Shown piece after piece: positions 43,248 to 52,954 of a DNA stretch of 57,015 nt (positions within the stretch are counted from its first letter, which is position 1; each line of letters opens with the position of its first letter). The DNA comes from an uncultured Paracoccaceae bacterium. Its GTDB lineage: Bacteria; Pseudomonadota; Alphaproteobacteria; Rhodobacterales; Rhodobacteraceae. Under the pieces are notes generated by a model. It had not been told where the DNA came from and made no database searches. It worked only from the letters and a program-made list of their open reading frames with translations. The DNA lies in assembly GCA_938002605.1 (NCBI GenBank), contig CALLAF010000040.1, positions 1 through 57,015 on the forward strand, written 5' to 3'. The position numbers and the translations under genes were made by a program.

Positions 43248-44611
43248 TGCCCAGCACATTAAGTTTTGATGATCTGAAATCCCGCGTCGTTGACGGTTCG
43301 GTTGATACGGTTCTGACCTGCCTTGTCGATATGCAAGGCCGCCTGATGGGCAAACGGTTCCATGCCGCGAATTTCGTCGAAACGTCCTATAACGAAACAC
43401 ATTGCTGCAACTACTTGCTGGCCACTGATCTTGAGATGGCAACGCCAGACGGCTACGCATCCACCAGCTGGCAGTCGGGCTATGGCGATTATGTGATGAA
43501 ACCCGACCTTGCCACCATCCGCATGGTGCCATGGCTGGAAGGCACCGCAATGGTGCTGTGTGACGTATTGGACCACCACACGCATGAACCTGTGCCGCAT
43601 TCGCCCCGAGCCGTGCTGAAAAAGCAGATTTCACGGCTCAAGGCACTTGGTTTTGACGCGATGATGGCAACGGAATTGGAATTTTTCTTATTCGCGAAAA
43701 GCTATGATGATATCCGCAAATCGGGCTTCCGCGATTTGGAACCGATCAGCGGTTATAACGAAGACTACCACATCCTGCAGACCACCAAAGAAGAAGGCGT
43801 CATGCGCCCGATCCGCAATCATCTTTATGCGGCAGGTATCCCGATTGAGAATTCAAAAGGTGAAGCCGAAGCCGGCCAGGAAGAGCTGAACATCCGCTAT
43901 GCCGCCGCCCTTGATTGCGCGGATCATCACAGTATTGCCAAACATGCGATCAAAGAAATCGCATGGCAGCATGGCCACGCAGCCAGCTTCTTGCCCAAAT
44001 GGGCACCGGATCGCGTGGGCTCATCATCACATGTGCATCAATCGCTTTGGGTAGATGGCAAGCCTGCTTTCTTTGATCCAGATGCTGAACTTGGCATGTC
44101 TGAATTAATGTCGCATTACATGGCAGGGATCATCGCCTATGCGCCGGATTACACCTATTTCCTTGCACCCTATGTAAACAGCTACAAACGGTTTGCCAAA
44201 GGCACCTTTGCCCCGACCAAAACAGTCTGGTCCGTTGACAATCGCACCGCCGGATTCCGCCTGTGTGGCGATGGCACCAAAGGCGTGCGCGTTGAATGCC
44301 GGATCGGCGGGTCGGATTTGAACCCCTATCTGGCGCAAGCCGCCATGTTGGCTGCGGGCATCAAAGGTATCCAAGACAAAATGACGCTCGCCCCCGCAAC
44401 CACCGGAGATGTCTATGAAGATGCCAAAGCAGGCGACATCCCCCAAACGCTGCGCAAAGCGACTGAAACACTCCGCAATTCGGCATTCCTGCGCGAAGTC
44501 ATGGGCGACGATGTGATCGACCACTACACCCGCGCTGCGGAATGGGAACAAGAAGAATTTGACCGTGCAGTCACCGATTGGGAAATCGCGCGCGGTTTTG
44601 AAAGGGCCTAA
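43247..44611 (+). CDS. Glutamine-synthetase-family ligase (gamma-glutamylamine synthetase-like)
   Basis: This 454-residue protein has the GS fold: N-terminal LVDMQGRLMGKRFHAANFVE, the ELEFFLF metal motif near residue 145, and GQEELNIRYAAALDCADHHS, then the active-site segment DRVGSSSHVHQSLWVDGKPA and VECRIGGSDLNPYLAQAAML. It lacks the adenylylation-site Tyr region of housekeeping GlnA and resembles PuuA/IpuC/GlnA4-type ligases, which join glutamate to amines using ATP. Neighbours (aldehyde and alcohol dehydrogenases) fit a gamma-glutamylated intermediate. The amine is unknown. Confidence 0.85.
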   Translation: MPSTLSFDDLKSRVVDGSVDTVLTCLVDMQGRLMGKRFHAANFVETSYNETHCCNYLLATDLEMATPDGYASTSWQSGYGDYVMKPDLATIRMVPWLEGTAMVLCDVLDHHTHEPVPHSPRAVLKKQISRLKALGFDAMMATELEFFLFAKSYDDIRKSGFRDLEPISGYNEDYHILQTTKEEGVMRPIRNHLYAAGIPIENSKGEAEAGQEELNIRYAAALDCADHHSIAKHAIKEIAWQHGHAASFLPKWAPDRVGSSSHVHQSLWVDGKPAFFDPDAELGMSELMSHYMAGIIAYAPDYTYFLAPYVNSYKRFAKGTFAPTKTVWSVDNRTAGFRLCGDGTKGVRVECRIGGSDLNPYLAQAAMLAAGIKGIQDKMTLAPATTGDVYEDAKAGDIPQTLRKATETLRNSAFLREVMGDDVIDHYTRAAEWEQEEFDRAVTDWEIARGFERA

Positions 44612-44614
44612 ACC

Positions 44615-45994
44615 ATGACGATTAAATGTATCTCTCCTATCGACGGATCGGTCTATGCCGAACGTCCAACCTTGCCCCGTGCCGAAGCCGATAGCGCCGT
44701 GGCTGCGGCCAAATCCGCGCAGGCCGCATGGGCCGCGCGCCCCTTGGACGAACGCATCGCGCTTGTCATGGCGGGCGTCGCCAAAATCGGCGAAATGAAC
44801 GACCAGATCGTGCCAGAACTGGCATGGCAAATGGGCCGCCCTGTCCGTTACGGTGGTGAATTTGGTGGTTTTAATGAGCGCGCCCAATACATGGCTGACA
44901 TCGCCCAAGATGCGCTGGCCCCGATGGTCATTGAAGAAAGCGACACGTTCCGCCGCATGATCAAACATGTGCCACATGGCGTTGTGCTGGTCGTGGCACC
45001 CTGGAACTATCCTTTCATGACTGCGATCAACTCTGTCGCACCAGCGCTGATCGCAGGCAATACGGTCGTGCTAAAACACGCATCGCAAACGCCGCTTGTT
45101 GGGGAACGTCTGGCCGAGGCATTCCACGCTGTTGGTATCCCTACAGATGTCTTCCAAAACGTGTTCCTTGATCACGCAACAACGTCTGATCTGATCGCTG
45201 CGCGCGCCTTTGATTTTGTGAACTTTACCGGCTCTGTCGCAGGCGGGGCCGCAATGGAGCAAGCAGCTGCTGGCACATTCACCGGTATGGGGCTCGAGCT
45301 GGGCGGCAAAGACCCCGGCTATGTCATGGAAGATGCGGATCTTGATGCGGCCGTCGATACGTTGATTGACGGTGCGATGTTTAACGCCGGACAATGTTGC
45401 TGCGGGATTGAACGCATTTACGTCCACGAAAGCCTATTTGATGCCTTTGTTGAAAAGGCCGTGGCGATTGTGAACACCTATAAACTGGGCAATCCGCTAG
45501 ACGCGGAAACAACAATTGGGCCAATGGCGCAGGCCCGATTTGCTGACGGTGTGCGCGCGCAAATCGCCGAAGCCGTGGCTGCTGGTGCGAAAGCCCACAT
45601 TGATCCAGCGCTGTTCCCACAAGATGGCGGTGCCTATCTGATGCCGCAAATCCTGACCAATGTGACCCACGACATGCGTGTCATGCGCGAAGAAAGCTTT
45701 GGCCCGGTTGTGGGCATCATGCCCGTGAAATCCGATGAAGAAGCGATCGCGCTGATGAACGATAGCGATTACGGGCTGACCGCATCGCTTTGGACACCAG
45801 ATACCGCACGCGCCGAAGCAATCGCAGACCAGCTAGAAACTGGGACGGTCTTTATGAATCGCGCTGATTATCTTGATCCCGGCCTATGCTGGACAGGCTG
45901 CAAAGACACCGGGCGCGGTGGTGGTCTTTCTGTTATCGGGTACCACAACCTGACCCGCCCCAAATCTTACCACATGAAAAAGGTCACACAATAA
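44615..45994 (+). CDS. Aldehyde dehydrogenase family protein
   Basis: This 459-residue NAD(P)-dependent enzyme has PWNYPFMTAINSVAPALIAG with the catalytic Asn, FTGSVAGGAAMEQAAAG, LELGGKDPGYVMEDADLDAA with the general-base Glu and FNAGQCCCGIERIYVHE with the catalytic Cys among three adjacent cysteines. It begins 3 bases after the ligase stop, and its stop overlaps the alcohol dehydrogenase start. In this context it may oxidise a gamma-glutamyl aminoaldehyde to the acid, like PuuC. Confidence 0.9.
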   Translation: MTIKCISPIDGSVYAERPTLPRAEADSAVAAAKSAQAAWAARPLDERIALVMAGVAKIGEMNDQIVPELAWQMGRPVRYGGEFGGFNERAQYMADIAQDALAPMVIEESDTFRRMIKHVPHGVVLVVAPWNYPFMTAINSVAPALIAGNTVVLKHASQTPLVGERLAEAFHAVGIPTDVFQNVFLDHATTSDLIAARAFDFVNFTGSVAGGAAMEQAAAGTFTGMGLELGGKDPGYVMEDADLDAAVDTLIDGAMFNAGQCCCGIERIYVHESLFDAFVEKAVAIVNTYKLGNPLDAETTIGPMAQARFADGVRAQIAEAVAAGAKAHIDPALFPQDGGAYLMPQILTNVTHDMRVMREESFGPVVGIMPVKSDEEAIALMNDSDYGLTASLWTPDTARAEAIADQLETGTVFMNRADYLDPGLCWTGCKDTGRGGGLSVIGYHNLTRPKSYHMKKVTQ

Positions 45995-47139
45995 TGTCGA
46001 TCACTGCCAACTGGTCCTACCCTACCGCAATACGGTTCGGTGCTGGACGTATTTCTGAAATCGCTGACGCCTGCGCCGCTGCCGGGATTACCAAACCGCT
46101 TTTGGTCACGGACAAAGGCCTTGCCGATCTGCCGATCACCACGGCGACGCTTGACCTGCTTGAAGCTGCCGGGCTTGGCCGGGCAATTTTCGCGGATGTT
46201 GACCCAAACCCAAACGAGAAAAACGCCGCCGCTGGTGTCGCCGCTTACCGCGCTGGCGGCCATGACGGTGTGATCGCTTTTGGTGGTGGTTCGGGTCTTG
46301 ATCTGGGCAAGGTCGTGGCGTTCCACGCTGGCCAAACGCGCCCGCTTTGGGATTTCGAAGATATTGGCGATTGGTGGAGCCGCGCTGATGCGGATGCCAT
46401 TGCGCCCATCGTGGCTGTGCCGACAACCGCTGGCACCGGGTCCGAAGTCGGCCGGGCATCTGTGATCACCAATTCAGTCAGCGCCGAGAAAAAGATCATC
46501 TTCCACCCCAAAATGTTGCCCGCTGTTGTGATCTGCGACCCGGAATTGACTGTGGGAATGCCCAAGTTCATCACCGCAGGCACCGGGTTGGACGCGTTTG
46601 CACACTGCGTCGAGGCATTTTGTTCACCCCATTACCACCCCATGTCCCAAGGCATCGCGCTTGAAGGGATGCGGTTGGTCAAAGACTACCTGCCCCGTGC
46701 CTATGCCGATGGCACCGATATCGAAGCGCGCGCAAATATGATGTCCGCCGCAGCAATGGGGGCAACCGCGTTCCAAAAAGGGCTTGGCGCGATCCATGCG
46801 CTATCTCACCCGATTGGCGCGATCTACCACACGCACCACGGCACCACGAATGCAGTGTGCATGCCCGCCGTTTTGCAATTCAACAAACCCGCGATTGCGG
46901 ATCGTTTGGCGCAGGCTGCCGCCTATTTGGGTATTGACGGCGGTTTTGATGGTTTTTGCGCGTTTGTCGACGAATTGAACGCATCTATGAGCATTCCAAA
47001 ATCACTGGCAGAGCTAGGGATCAAAAACCCAGATGTGGACCGCATTGTTGCGGGCGCACTGATTGACCCAAGCACAGGCGGCAACCCAATAGAGATGACA
47101 GCCGAAAACACCCGCGCGCTTCTCTTGCAGATCCTCTAA
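45994..47139 (+). CDS. Iron-containing alcohol dehydrogenase
   Basis: This 381-residue protein fits type III alcohol dehydrogenases: GGGSGLDLGKVVAFHAGQ (NAD loop), VPTTAGTGSEVGRASVITNS, and the metal ligands in GTGLDAFAHCVEAFCSPHYH and GAIHALSHPIGAIYHTHHG. The upstream frame to 45886 overlaps the aldehyde dehydrogenase, so the start at 45994 is used (TAATG overlap). It would supply the aldehyde for the preceding enzyme from an alcohol. It is last in the operon and is followed by a hairpin. Confidence 0.9.
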   Translation: MSITANWSYPTAIRFGAGRISEIADACAAAGITKPLLVTDKGLADLPITTATLDLLEAAGLGRAIFADVDPNPNEKNAAAGVAAYRAGGHDGVIAFGGGSGLDLGKVVAFHAGQTRPLWDFEDIGDWWSRADADAIAPIVAVPTTAGTGSEVGRASVITNSVSAEKKIIFHPKMLPAVVICDPELTVGMPKFITAGTGLDAFAHCVEAFCSPHYHPMSQGIALEGMRLVKDYLPRAYADGTDIEARANMMSAAAMGATAFQKGLGAIHALSHPIGAIYHTHHGTTNAVCMPAVLQFNKPAIADRLAQAAAYLGIDGGFDGFCAFVDELNASMSIPKSLAELGIKNPDVDRIVAGALIDPSTGGNPIEMTAENTRALLLQIL

Positions 47140-47170
47140 ACGCTTTCCCGACCCAATCGTTTAGATGATC

Positions 47171-47196
47171 GGCATTCCGGGTTTGCCCGGGATGCC
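47171..47196. terminator. Hairpin between convergent units, possible terminator
   Basis: GGCATTCCGGG (47171-47181) and CCCGGGATGCC (47186-47196) form an 11-pair stem with one T-G pair and a TTTG loop. It lies 31 bases beyond the alcohol dehydrogenase stop and about 84 beyond the end of the convergent aminotransferase gene. T-rich tails are weak on both sides, so termination could depend on other factors. Confidence 0.55.
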
Positions 47197-47279
47197 ACCA
47201 AGCTGGAATTCGGTTCAATCGCCCCTGGTAAGATTAACTCAGAACGCAGATGCCGACCCTTGCTGTCGCTTTCTTAGGG

Positions 47280-48448
47280 CTAGGCTATTGTTTGTTTAAG
47301 ATGCTCCATCGCCGCCTGCGCCCCGCCGGATTGATGCGGCATCCCCGCTTTGGCCAACCCCATTTCGACACCCGACAAGGTTGCCATAAGCATCAGATCG
47401 TTGAAGTCGCCCAGATGCCCAATACGAAAGACCTTATCGGCGACTTTAGACAGCCCGTTGCCCAACGATATGTTGTAATGCTTTAGCGTTGTGGCGCGGA
47501 AATTGTCTGCCGAATGTCCCTCTGGCAGTAGCACGGCGGTCAAGACACCGGATTCGTCGCCTTGCTTGGCACAGAGCACTTCCAGCCCCCAAGCCCGCAC
47601 CGCCGCACGGGTTGCAGCACCGTGGCGCGCGTGCCGGGCAAAGACGTGGTCAAGCCCCTCTTCATGCAGCATCGCGATCGCTTCGTTCAACCCGTAAAGC
47701 AAGTTGGTGCTGGGCGTATAGGGGAAATACCCGGTCGCATTCGGACCAACCATATCATGCCAATCCCAATAGCTACGCGGCATCGTTACCGATTTGGCGT
47801 TCTCCATCGCCTTGTCACTGACCGCGTTAAAGCTAAGCCCCGGCGGCAACATCAGCCCTTTTTGCGACCCCGAAATACAGACATCCACGCCCCAAGCGTC
47901 AAACTGAAATTCAAGCGAGGCCAAGCCAGAAATCGTGTCCACCATCAACAAGGCCGGATGCCCCACGGCATCGATCGCTTTGCGGACCTCATGGATGGGC
48001 GATACCGATCCGGTTGAGGTTTCATTATGCACCACGCAGACGGCTTTGATCTCGTGGTTGGTGTCTTGCCGAAGCCGGGCTTCGATCCGGTCAGGGTCAG
48101 CACCGCCGCGCCAATCACCCGTGACAACTTCGGGAACGAGCCCAATTTTACGTGCCATCGCCTGCCACATCGCCGCGAAATGCCCGGTTTCAAACATTAA
48201 CAGATGATCACCCGGTGATAGAGCATTGACCAAGGCCGCCTCCCACGCGCCGGTGCCGGATGATGGAAAGATAAACACGTTCTGTTCTGTCTTAAAAATG
48301 GACTTCATCCCGTCCAACGCGGTTTTCCGACGGCCGCAAAATCTGGCCCCCGATGGTCAATCGTCTGCTGGCCGATTGCCTTGAGAATACGGTCAGGCAC
48401 CGCGCTGGGGCCTGGAATTTGCAGGAAATGTTGACCCGGTTGGCGCAT
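47280..48448 (-). pseudogene. Class V aminotransferase gene with a one-base frameshift
   Basis: The gene is intact in two frames. From ATG 48448 (AGGAC upstream), MRQPGQHFLQIPGPSAVPDR leads to DHRGPDFAAVGK; there a run of four A (48326-48323, minus strand) puts the frame onto a stop. Adding one A gives GKTALDGMKSIFKTEQNVFI and the rest of the protein through to 47280; total 389 residues, the usual length. The PLP lysine is in CISGSQKGLMLPPG. Relatives are alanine/serine-glyoxylate and related aminotransferases. A run-length difference is also the commonest sequencing error, so it may be functional. Confidence 0.8.
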
Positions 48449-48505
48449 AGATTTTGTCCTTTTGTTAACAGCCTAAGGGCTGCACTAAAAATTCTTGTCA
48501 GAATG

Positions 48506-48525
48506 TAATTATGAATTCATAATTA
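48506..48525. promoter_or_regulatory. Perfect 20-base palindrome in the divergent promoter region
   Basis: TAATTATGAATTCATAATTA is perfectly symmetrical and lies between the divergent aminotransferase start (48448) and the FAD/Fe-S oxidoreductase start (48598). The GntR regulator encoded at 51478, directly behind the oxidoreductase, is the natural candidate to bind it. Confidence 0.6.
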
Positions 48526-48597
48526 AGTCAATCACAATTCCACACCTCGCCTCACCGCCCCAAATGTGCGAGCCTCCGATATGAAAGGGCCGTGCAA

Positions 48598-51468
48598 ATG
48601 CGTGAAAACACCCGTCTTGCCAGCCGCTTAGGCGCAGCAATTGCCGGTGACGCGAGCGTCGATGCCGCCACACGCGCGCGCTATGCGACCGATGCATCAA
48701 TCTATCAGATGGTGCCCCAAGCCGTGGTCGTGCCGCAATCTGTGCAGGATATTGAAGCCACAATGGCCGTTGCGCGTGACGAAGATCTACCGATTCTTGC
48801 CCGTGGCGGCGGTACATCCCAATGCGGCCAGACGGTGAATACGGGCATCGTGCTTGATAATTCCCGCCACCTGAACCGTATTCTTGATATCGATACTACG
48901 GCGAAGACCGCGCGGGTCGAACCCGGGTTGGTTTTAGATGATTTGAATCGCGCGCTCAAACCACATGGGCTGTGGTTTCCGGTTGATCCGTCAACCGCGT
49001 CGCGCTGCACATTGGGCGGCATGGCAGCCAACAACTCATCGGGAGGCAAATCGCTGCGCTATGGTATTATGCTTGACAATGTCAGTGCTATTTCAGCCAT
49101 TTTGCCCGACGGGTCCAAAGCACGGTTTGATACCAGCCCCGGCACAGGCCCCTATGCCGATCTCGTGACCGATATGCGCGGGTTGGGTCAGCGCGAAGCG
49201 CCCGAGATCGCAGCCCGTTTTCCAAAGGTCCAGCGCCGCGTCGGCGGCTATAATATTGATGCGCTCATGGGCGATGACGTGAATATGGCCCATCTTCTGG
49301 TCGGGTCCGAAGGCACACTTGCCTATTTCACCGAACTTGATCTGCACCTTGCCCCCCTGCCCGGCGAGAAAGTCATCGGCGTCTGCCACTTTTCCACGTT
49401 CCACGGCGCGATGGATGCGGCGCAGCATTTAGTCACCCTAAACCCACAAGCAGTCGAACTGATCGACGATACAATGATCGCGCTTGGGCGTGATCTGCCA
49501 CTTTTTCGAGACACCATCGACGCCTTTGTGCAAGGAACACCCTCCGCGGTGTTGCTGGTGGAATTTGCTGAAGGCAGCGCAGAAGCCAACGCTGCCAAGC
49601 TGGTGGACCTCGCCGCACTGATGGGCGATTTGGGATTTTCCTTTGACGCGCAAGGTGCCGCATGGGGCGGGGTAATTCCTGTCACGGATGTGCGATTGCA
49701 AGCCGCGATCGCCGAATACCGCAAGGCTGGGCTGAATATCATGATGTCGATGAAAGAGGCCGGCAAACCGATTTCCTTTGTCGAAGATTGCGCCGTCGCC
49801 CTGCCCGATTTGGCGGATTACACCCAAGGGCTGACCGATATTTTCACACGTCACGACACTAAGGGCACATGGTACGCCCATGCTTCTGTCGGGTGTTTGC
49901 ATGTGCGCCCGGTGCTCAATGTGCGGCAAGACCAAGACGTCAAAACGATGCGCGCCATAGCCGAGGAGGCCTTTGATCTAGTCAAACATTATAAGGGGTC
50001 GCATTCCGGTGAACATGGGGATGGGATCGTGCGGTCCGAATTCCATGAAAAGATGTTTGGCGCGCAGATTGTATCGGCCTTTGAAGAGGTGAAAACGCGG
50101 TTTGATCCAACTGGGCTGATGAACCCCGGGAAAATCGTGCATGCCCCCAAAATGGATGATCGTCAGCTGTTTCGCTATGGTCCGGATTACGCGGTGCCCG
50201 ACTTTGAAACAGCACTGGATTGGTCAGCATGGCCAGGCGCTGCGGGTGGATTTCAAGGCGCGGTCGAGATGTGCAACAACAACGGGGCCTGTCGCAAATT
50301 GAAAGGCGGGGTTATGTGCCCATCGTTCCGCGCCACCCGCAATGAGCGCGACGTCACGCGCGGGCGCGCCAACACGCTACGTTTTGCGATCAGCGGACAA
50401 ATCCCCGGAGGGATAGGCTCTAACGCGGTGGCAGATACGATGAAGCTTTGTCTTTCATGCAAAGCATGCAGCCGCGAATGCCCCACTGGTATCGACATGG
50501 CGCGCATGAAAACCGAAGCGTTGGCCGCGCGGTTCAAGACACATGGGCCCTCACTCGCAGATAGACTGGCGGGCTATTTACCGCGGTATACGCCAAAGGC
50601 CGCGAAGGTTTCTTGGCTGATGAATAGCCGCAATAAGATCGGCCCGATCCGCAAATTCACCGAAAAGATCACGGGTGTCTCGCATCGCCGCGACCTGCCT
50701 ATTTGGTCGTCCAATCCATTCCGCGATGATGAAGCCCAAGACCCAAACCCCGATGCCTTGCTGTTTGCCGATGTGTTCAATCGGTACTTTGAGCCTGAAA
50801 ACTTGCGTGCGGCAGTGCGGGTACTGCGGGCTGCGGGGTTACGCGTTGCTGTGGCAAGTGACGATAGCGGCATTTCGCTTGATTGTGGACGCACTATGCT
50901 GGCAATCGGCGATGTGGAGGCGGCCCGCACGCAAGCAGAGCGCGTGATTGCCGCCACCAAAGACGCAGTCCGGGCAGGCGTGCCTGTGATCGGGCTTGAG
51001 CCTTCGTCGATCTTTACCCTGCGTGACGAGTTTCTGGGGCTATGCCCGGGGCCAGAGGCCGATGCCCTAGCCAAACTGACCTATAGCTTCGAAGAGTATT
51101 TGGTCACTTGCCCCGCACTTCCACTCAAGCCACTTAATCAACCGATCTATGTCCACGGGCATTGTCACCAAAAGGCCCAAGATGCCATGTCACCTGTGCT
51201 GGAACTGCTGGGGCGCATTCCAGATGCCCAAATCAACATGATCGAAAGCGGATGCTGTGGGATGGCCGGGGCGTTCGGCTATGCGCCGGAAACTATCGAT
51301 GTATCTCTGAAGATCGCCAAGCTTGATCTGGTGCCCGCGCTCAACGCTGCGCCATCCGATGCGATTATTGTGGCCGACGGGACGTCGTGCCGCCACCAAA
51401 TCGCTGACACGACTCCGCGGCACGCAATCCACGTTGTCCGCTTGCTAGATCAAGCCTTAGAGGGCTAG
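48598..51468 (+). CDS. FAD-linked oxidase fused to a 4Fe-4S/CCG domain (D-lactate/glycolate dehydrogenase-like)
   Basis: This 956-residue protein joins a PCMH-type FAD domain (residues about 30-260; ILARGGGTSQCGQTVNTGI and CTLGGMAANNSSGGKS), an FAD-oxidase C domain to about 530, an Fe-S region and a C-terminal CCG domain. Cysteines at 559, 565 and 574 and the run C618-L-S-C621-K-A-C624-S-R-E-C628-P bind clusters; HGHCHQKAQ and SGCCGMAGAFGY are CCG elements. It resembles DLD2/GlcD-GlcF fusions that oxidise 2-hydroxyacids and pass electrons to the membrane quinone pool. ATG 48598 (after GAAAGGG) is preferred over GTG 48592. The GntR gene follows by 9 bases. Confidence 0.9.
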   Translation: MRENTRLASRLGAAIAGDASVDAATRARYATDASIYQMVPQAVVVPQSVQDIEATMAVARDEDLPILARGGGTSQCGQTVNTGIVLDNSRHLNRILDIDTTAKTARVEPGLVLDDLNRALKPHGLWFPVDPSTASRCTLGGMAANNSSGGKSLRYGIMLDNVSAISAILPDGSKARFDTSPGTGPYADLVTDMRGLGQREAPEIAARFPKVQRRVGGYNIDALMGDDVNMAHLLVGSEGTLAYFTELDLHLAPLPGEKVIGVCHFSTFHGAMDAAQHLVTLNPQAVELIDDTMIALGRDLPLFRDTIDAFVQGTPSAVLLVEFAEGSAEANAAKLVDLAALMGDLGFSFDAQGAAWGGVIPVTDVRLQAAIAEYRKAGLNIMMSMKEAGKPISFVEDCAVALPDLADYTQGLTDIFTRHDTKGTWYAHASVGCLHVRPVLNVRQDQDVKTMRAIAEEAFDLVKHYKGSHSGEHGDGIVRSEFHEKMFGAQIVSAFEEVKTRFDPTGLMNPGKIVHAPKMDDRQLFRYGPDYAVPDFETALDWSAWPGAAGGFQGAVEMCNNNGACRKLKGGVMCPSFRATRNERDVTRGRANTLRFAISGQIPGGIGSNAVADTMKLCLSCKACSRECPTGIDMARMKTEALAARFKTHGPSLADRLAGYLPRYTPKAAKVSWLMNSRNKIGPIRKFTEKITGVSHRRDLPIWSSNPFRDDEAQDPNPDALLFADVFNRYFEPENLRAAVRVLRAAGLRVAVASDDSGISLDCGRTMLAIGDVEAARTQAERVIAATKDAVRAGVPVIGLEPSSIFTLRDEFLGLCPGPEADALAKLTYSFEEYLVTCPALPLKPLNQPIYVHGHCHQKAQDAMSPVLELLGRIPDAQINMIESGCCGMAGAFGYAPETIDVSLKIAKLDLVPALNAAPSDAIIVADGTSCRHQIADTTPRHAIHVVRLLDQALEG

Positions 51469-51477
51469 ATTACGGGA

Positions 51478-52149
51478 ATGAGCTTAGCAGAAACAATCAA
51501 CCGCCCGACGCTTCACCAAGAGCTTGTGGATCGCATCCGCAACCTTGTGATTGAAGACAAACTGAAGCCCGGTGAAAAGGTGCCCGAAAAGGACCTATGC
51601 GAAGCATTTGGCGTCTCGCGCACGCCGCTGCGCGAAGCGCTTAAGGTGCTTGCCTCAGAAGGGTTCGTGGTCTTGCAGGCCAATCGTGGCGCGCGCGTCA
51701 CTCATGTCACACGGCAAGAATTAGCGGATACGTTTCCGGTGATCGCGCGGCTCGAACAATTGGCGGGGGAACTGGCCTGTGTTCAACTGTCTGACGTGGA
51801 TATTGCCGCGATCGAAGCCCGCCACGCCGCGATGCTCGCGGCCTATAAGGCCCAAGATCGCCCTGCCTATTTCCAAGCCAATCAAGATATTCATCAGGCT
51901 TTGATCCAAGGATCGCAAAACAAAATCTTGCAAGATCATCATAAACTATTGGCAGCGCGCATTCAGCGCGCGCGTTTCATGGTCAACCTGTCAGATGACC
52001 GCTGGGCAGAGGCAATTGCTGAACATGAAACAATGATGGGTCATCTGCGCGCACGCGATTCCGCGCAGCTTGGGCAGACCATGAAGACGCATATCGAAAA
52101 CAAATTCGCGGCCTTCATAAATGGGATCGACGCAGAAAAAGGCGGCTAA
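51478..52149 (+). CDS. GntR-family regulator (FCD type)
   Basis: This 223-residue protein has a winged HTH (KLKPGEKVPEKDLCEAFGVS, then RTPLREALKVLASEGFVVLQ) and an FCD effector domain with the metal/effector His-rich positions around QDIHQALIQGS and AEHETMMGHL. It is in one transcript with the 2-hydroxyacid oxidase-like gene, which it probably controls, with the palindrome at 48506-48525 as a candidate site. Ligand likely the oxidase substrate. Confidence 0.88.
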   Translation: MSLAETINRPTLHQELVDRIRNLVIEDKLKPGEKVPEKDLCEAFGVSRTPLREALKVLASEGFVVLQANRGARVTHVTRQELADTFPVIARLEQLAGELACVQLSDVDIAAIEARHAAMLAAYKAQDRPAYFQANQDIHQALIQGSQNKILQDHHKLLAARIQRARFMVNLSDDRWAEAIAEHETMMGHLRARDSAQLGQTMKTHIENKFAAFINGIDAEKGG

Positions 52150-52180
52150 GACCAAAAGATCGTCAGCCGCCACTACGCAA

Positions 52181-52864
52181 TTAGGTGACGTTCACGGTAA
52201 GCGTGCCGACGCCTGCGATCTCGGCCTCCATCACATCGCCTTTGACGACGGAGTTCACCCCAGACGGGGTGCCTGCCATGATGACATCGCCTGCCTGAAG
52301 TTCAAAATACTCCGACAGGTATGAAATCATTTCCGGAACTTTCCAGATCATCTGGTTCAGGTCACCTTCTTGACGCAGCTCACCGTTGACGCTGACCGCA
52401 ATGCGGCCCTGATCGGGATGCCCAACTTCTGAAACTGGGAGGACGGGGCCAACCGGGCCAGAGCGTTCAAACGCCTTGCCGATTTCCCAAGGGCGGCCCA
52501 TTTTCTTCATTTCGCCTTGAAGGTCGCGGCGGGTCATATCAAGCGAAACACCGTATCCCCAGACATGATCCAGCGCGTCTTCCAACGCGATATTGGTGCC
52601 ACCTGATTTCAGACAGACCAGCAATTCCACCTCGTGATGCACATCAGAGGTATGCGGCGGATAAGGAAATTCACCCGAAGCATCGAGGTTATTGGGGTTC
52701 TTTTGAAAGAAAAACGGCGGCTCACGGTCCGGGTCGTGCCCCATCTCGACAGCATGGGCTGCAAAGTTGCGGCCGATGCAATAGACGCGGCGGACTGGGA
52801 AAGCACCCCCCGTGCTTGTTGGGATAGAGTGCGTTTGCGGCGTTGGGATAACATAATTGGACAT
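52181..52864 (-). CDS. FAH-family hydrolase (fumarylpyruvate hydrolase-like)
   Basis: This 227-residue protein matches short FAH enzymes: RVYCIGRNFAAHAVEMGHDP at the start, HHEVELLVCLKSGG with Glu ligands, GYGVSLDMTRRDLQ with the Asp ligand and QAGDVIMAGTPSGVNSVVKG near the end. Similar 230-residue enzymes (NagK/fumarylpyruvate hydrolase) cut acylpyruvates in the gentisate route. The start at 52864 was chosen because the 25 preceding codons contain regulatory-type sequence. A second FAH gene and a GntR regulator lie upstream. Substrate unknown. Confidence 0.87.
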   Translation of the reverse strand: MSNYVIPTPQTHSIPTSTGGAFPVRRVYCIGRNFAAHAVEMGHDPDREPPFFFQKNPNNLDASGEFPYPPHTSDVHHEVELLVCLKSGGTNIALEDALDHVWGYGVSLDMTRRDLQGEMKKMGRPWEIGKAFERSGPVGPVLPVSEVGHPDQGRIAVSVNGELRQEGDLNQMIWKVPEMISYLSEYFELQAGDVIMAGTPSGVNSVVKGDVMEAEIAGVGTLTVNVT

Positions 52865-52954
52865 TGATCTGCTCTCGTTTGGTTGATGGCCAGTTGCTAA
52901 ATTTATTCGGACCTTCAGCCGCATTGGCAAGGGGTTCACGCCAACATCAGGCCA

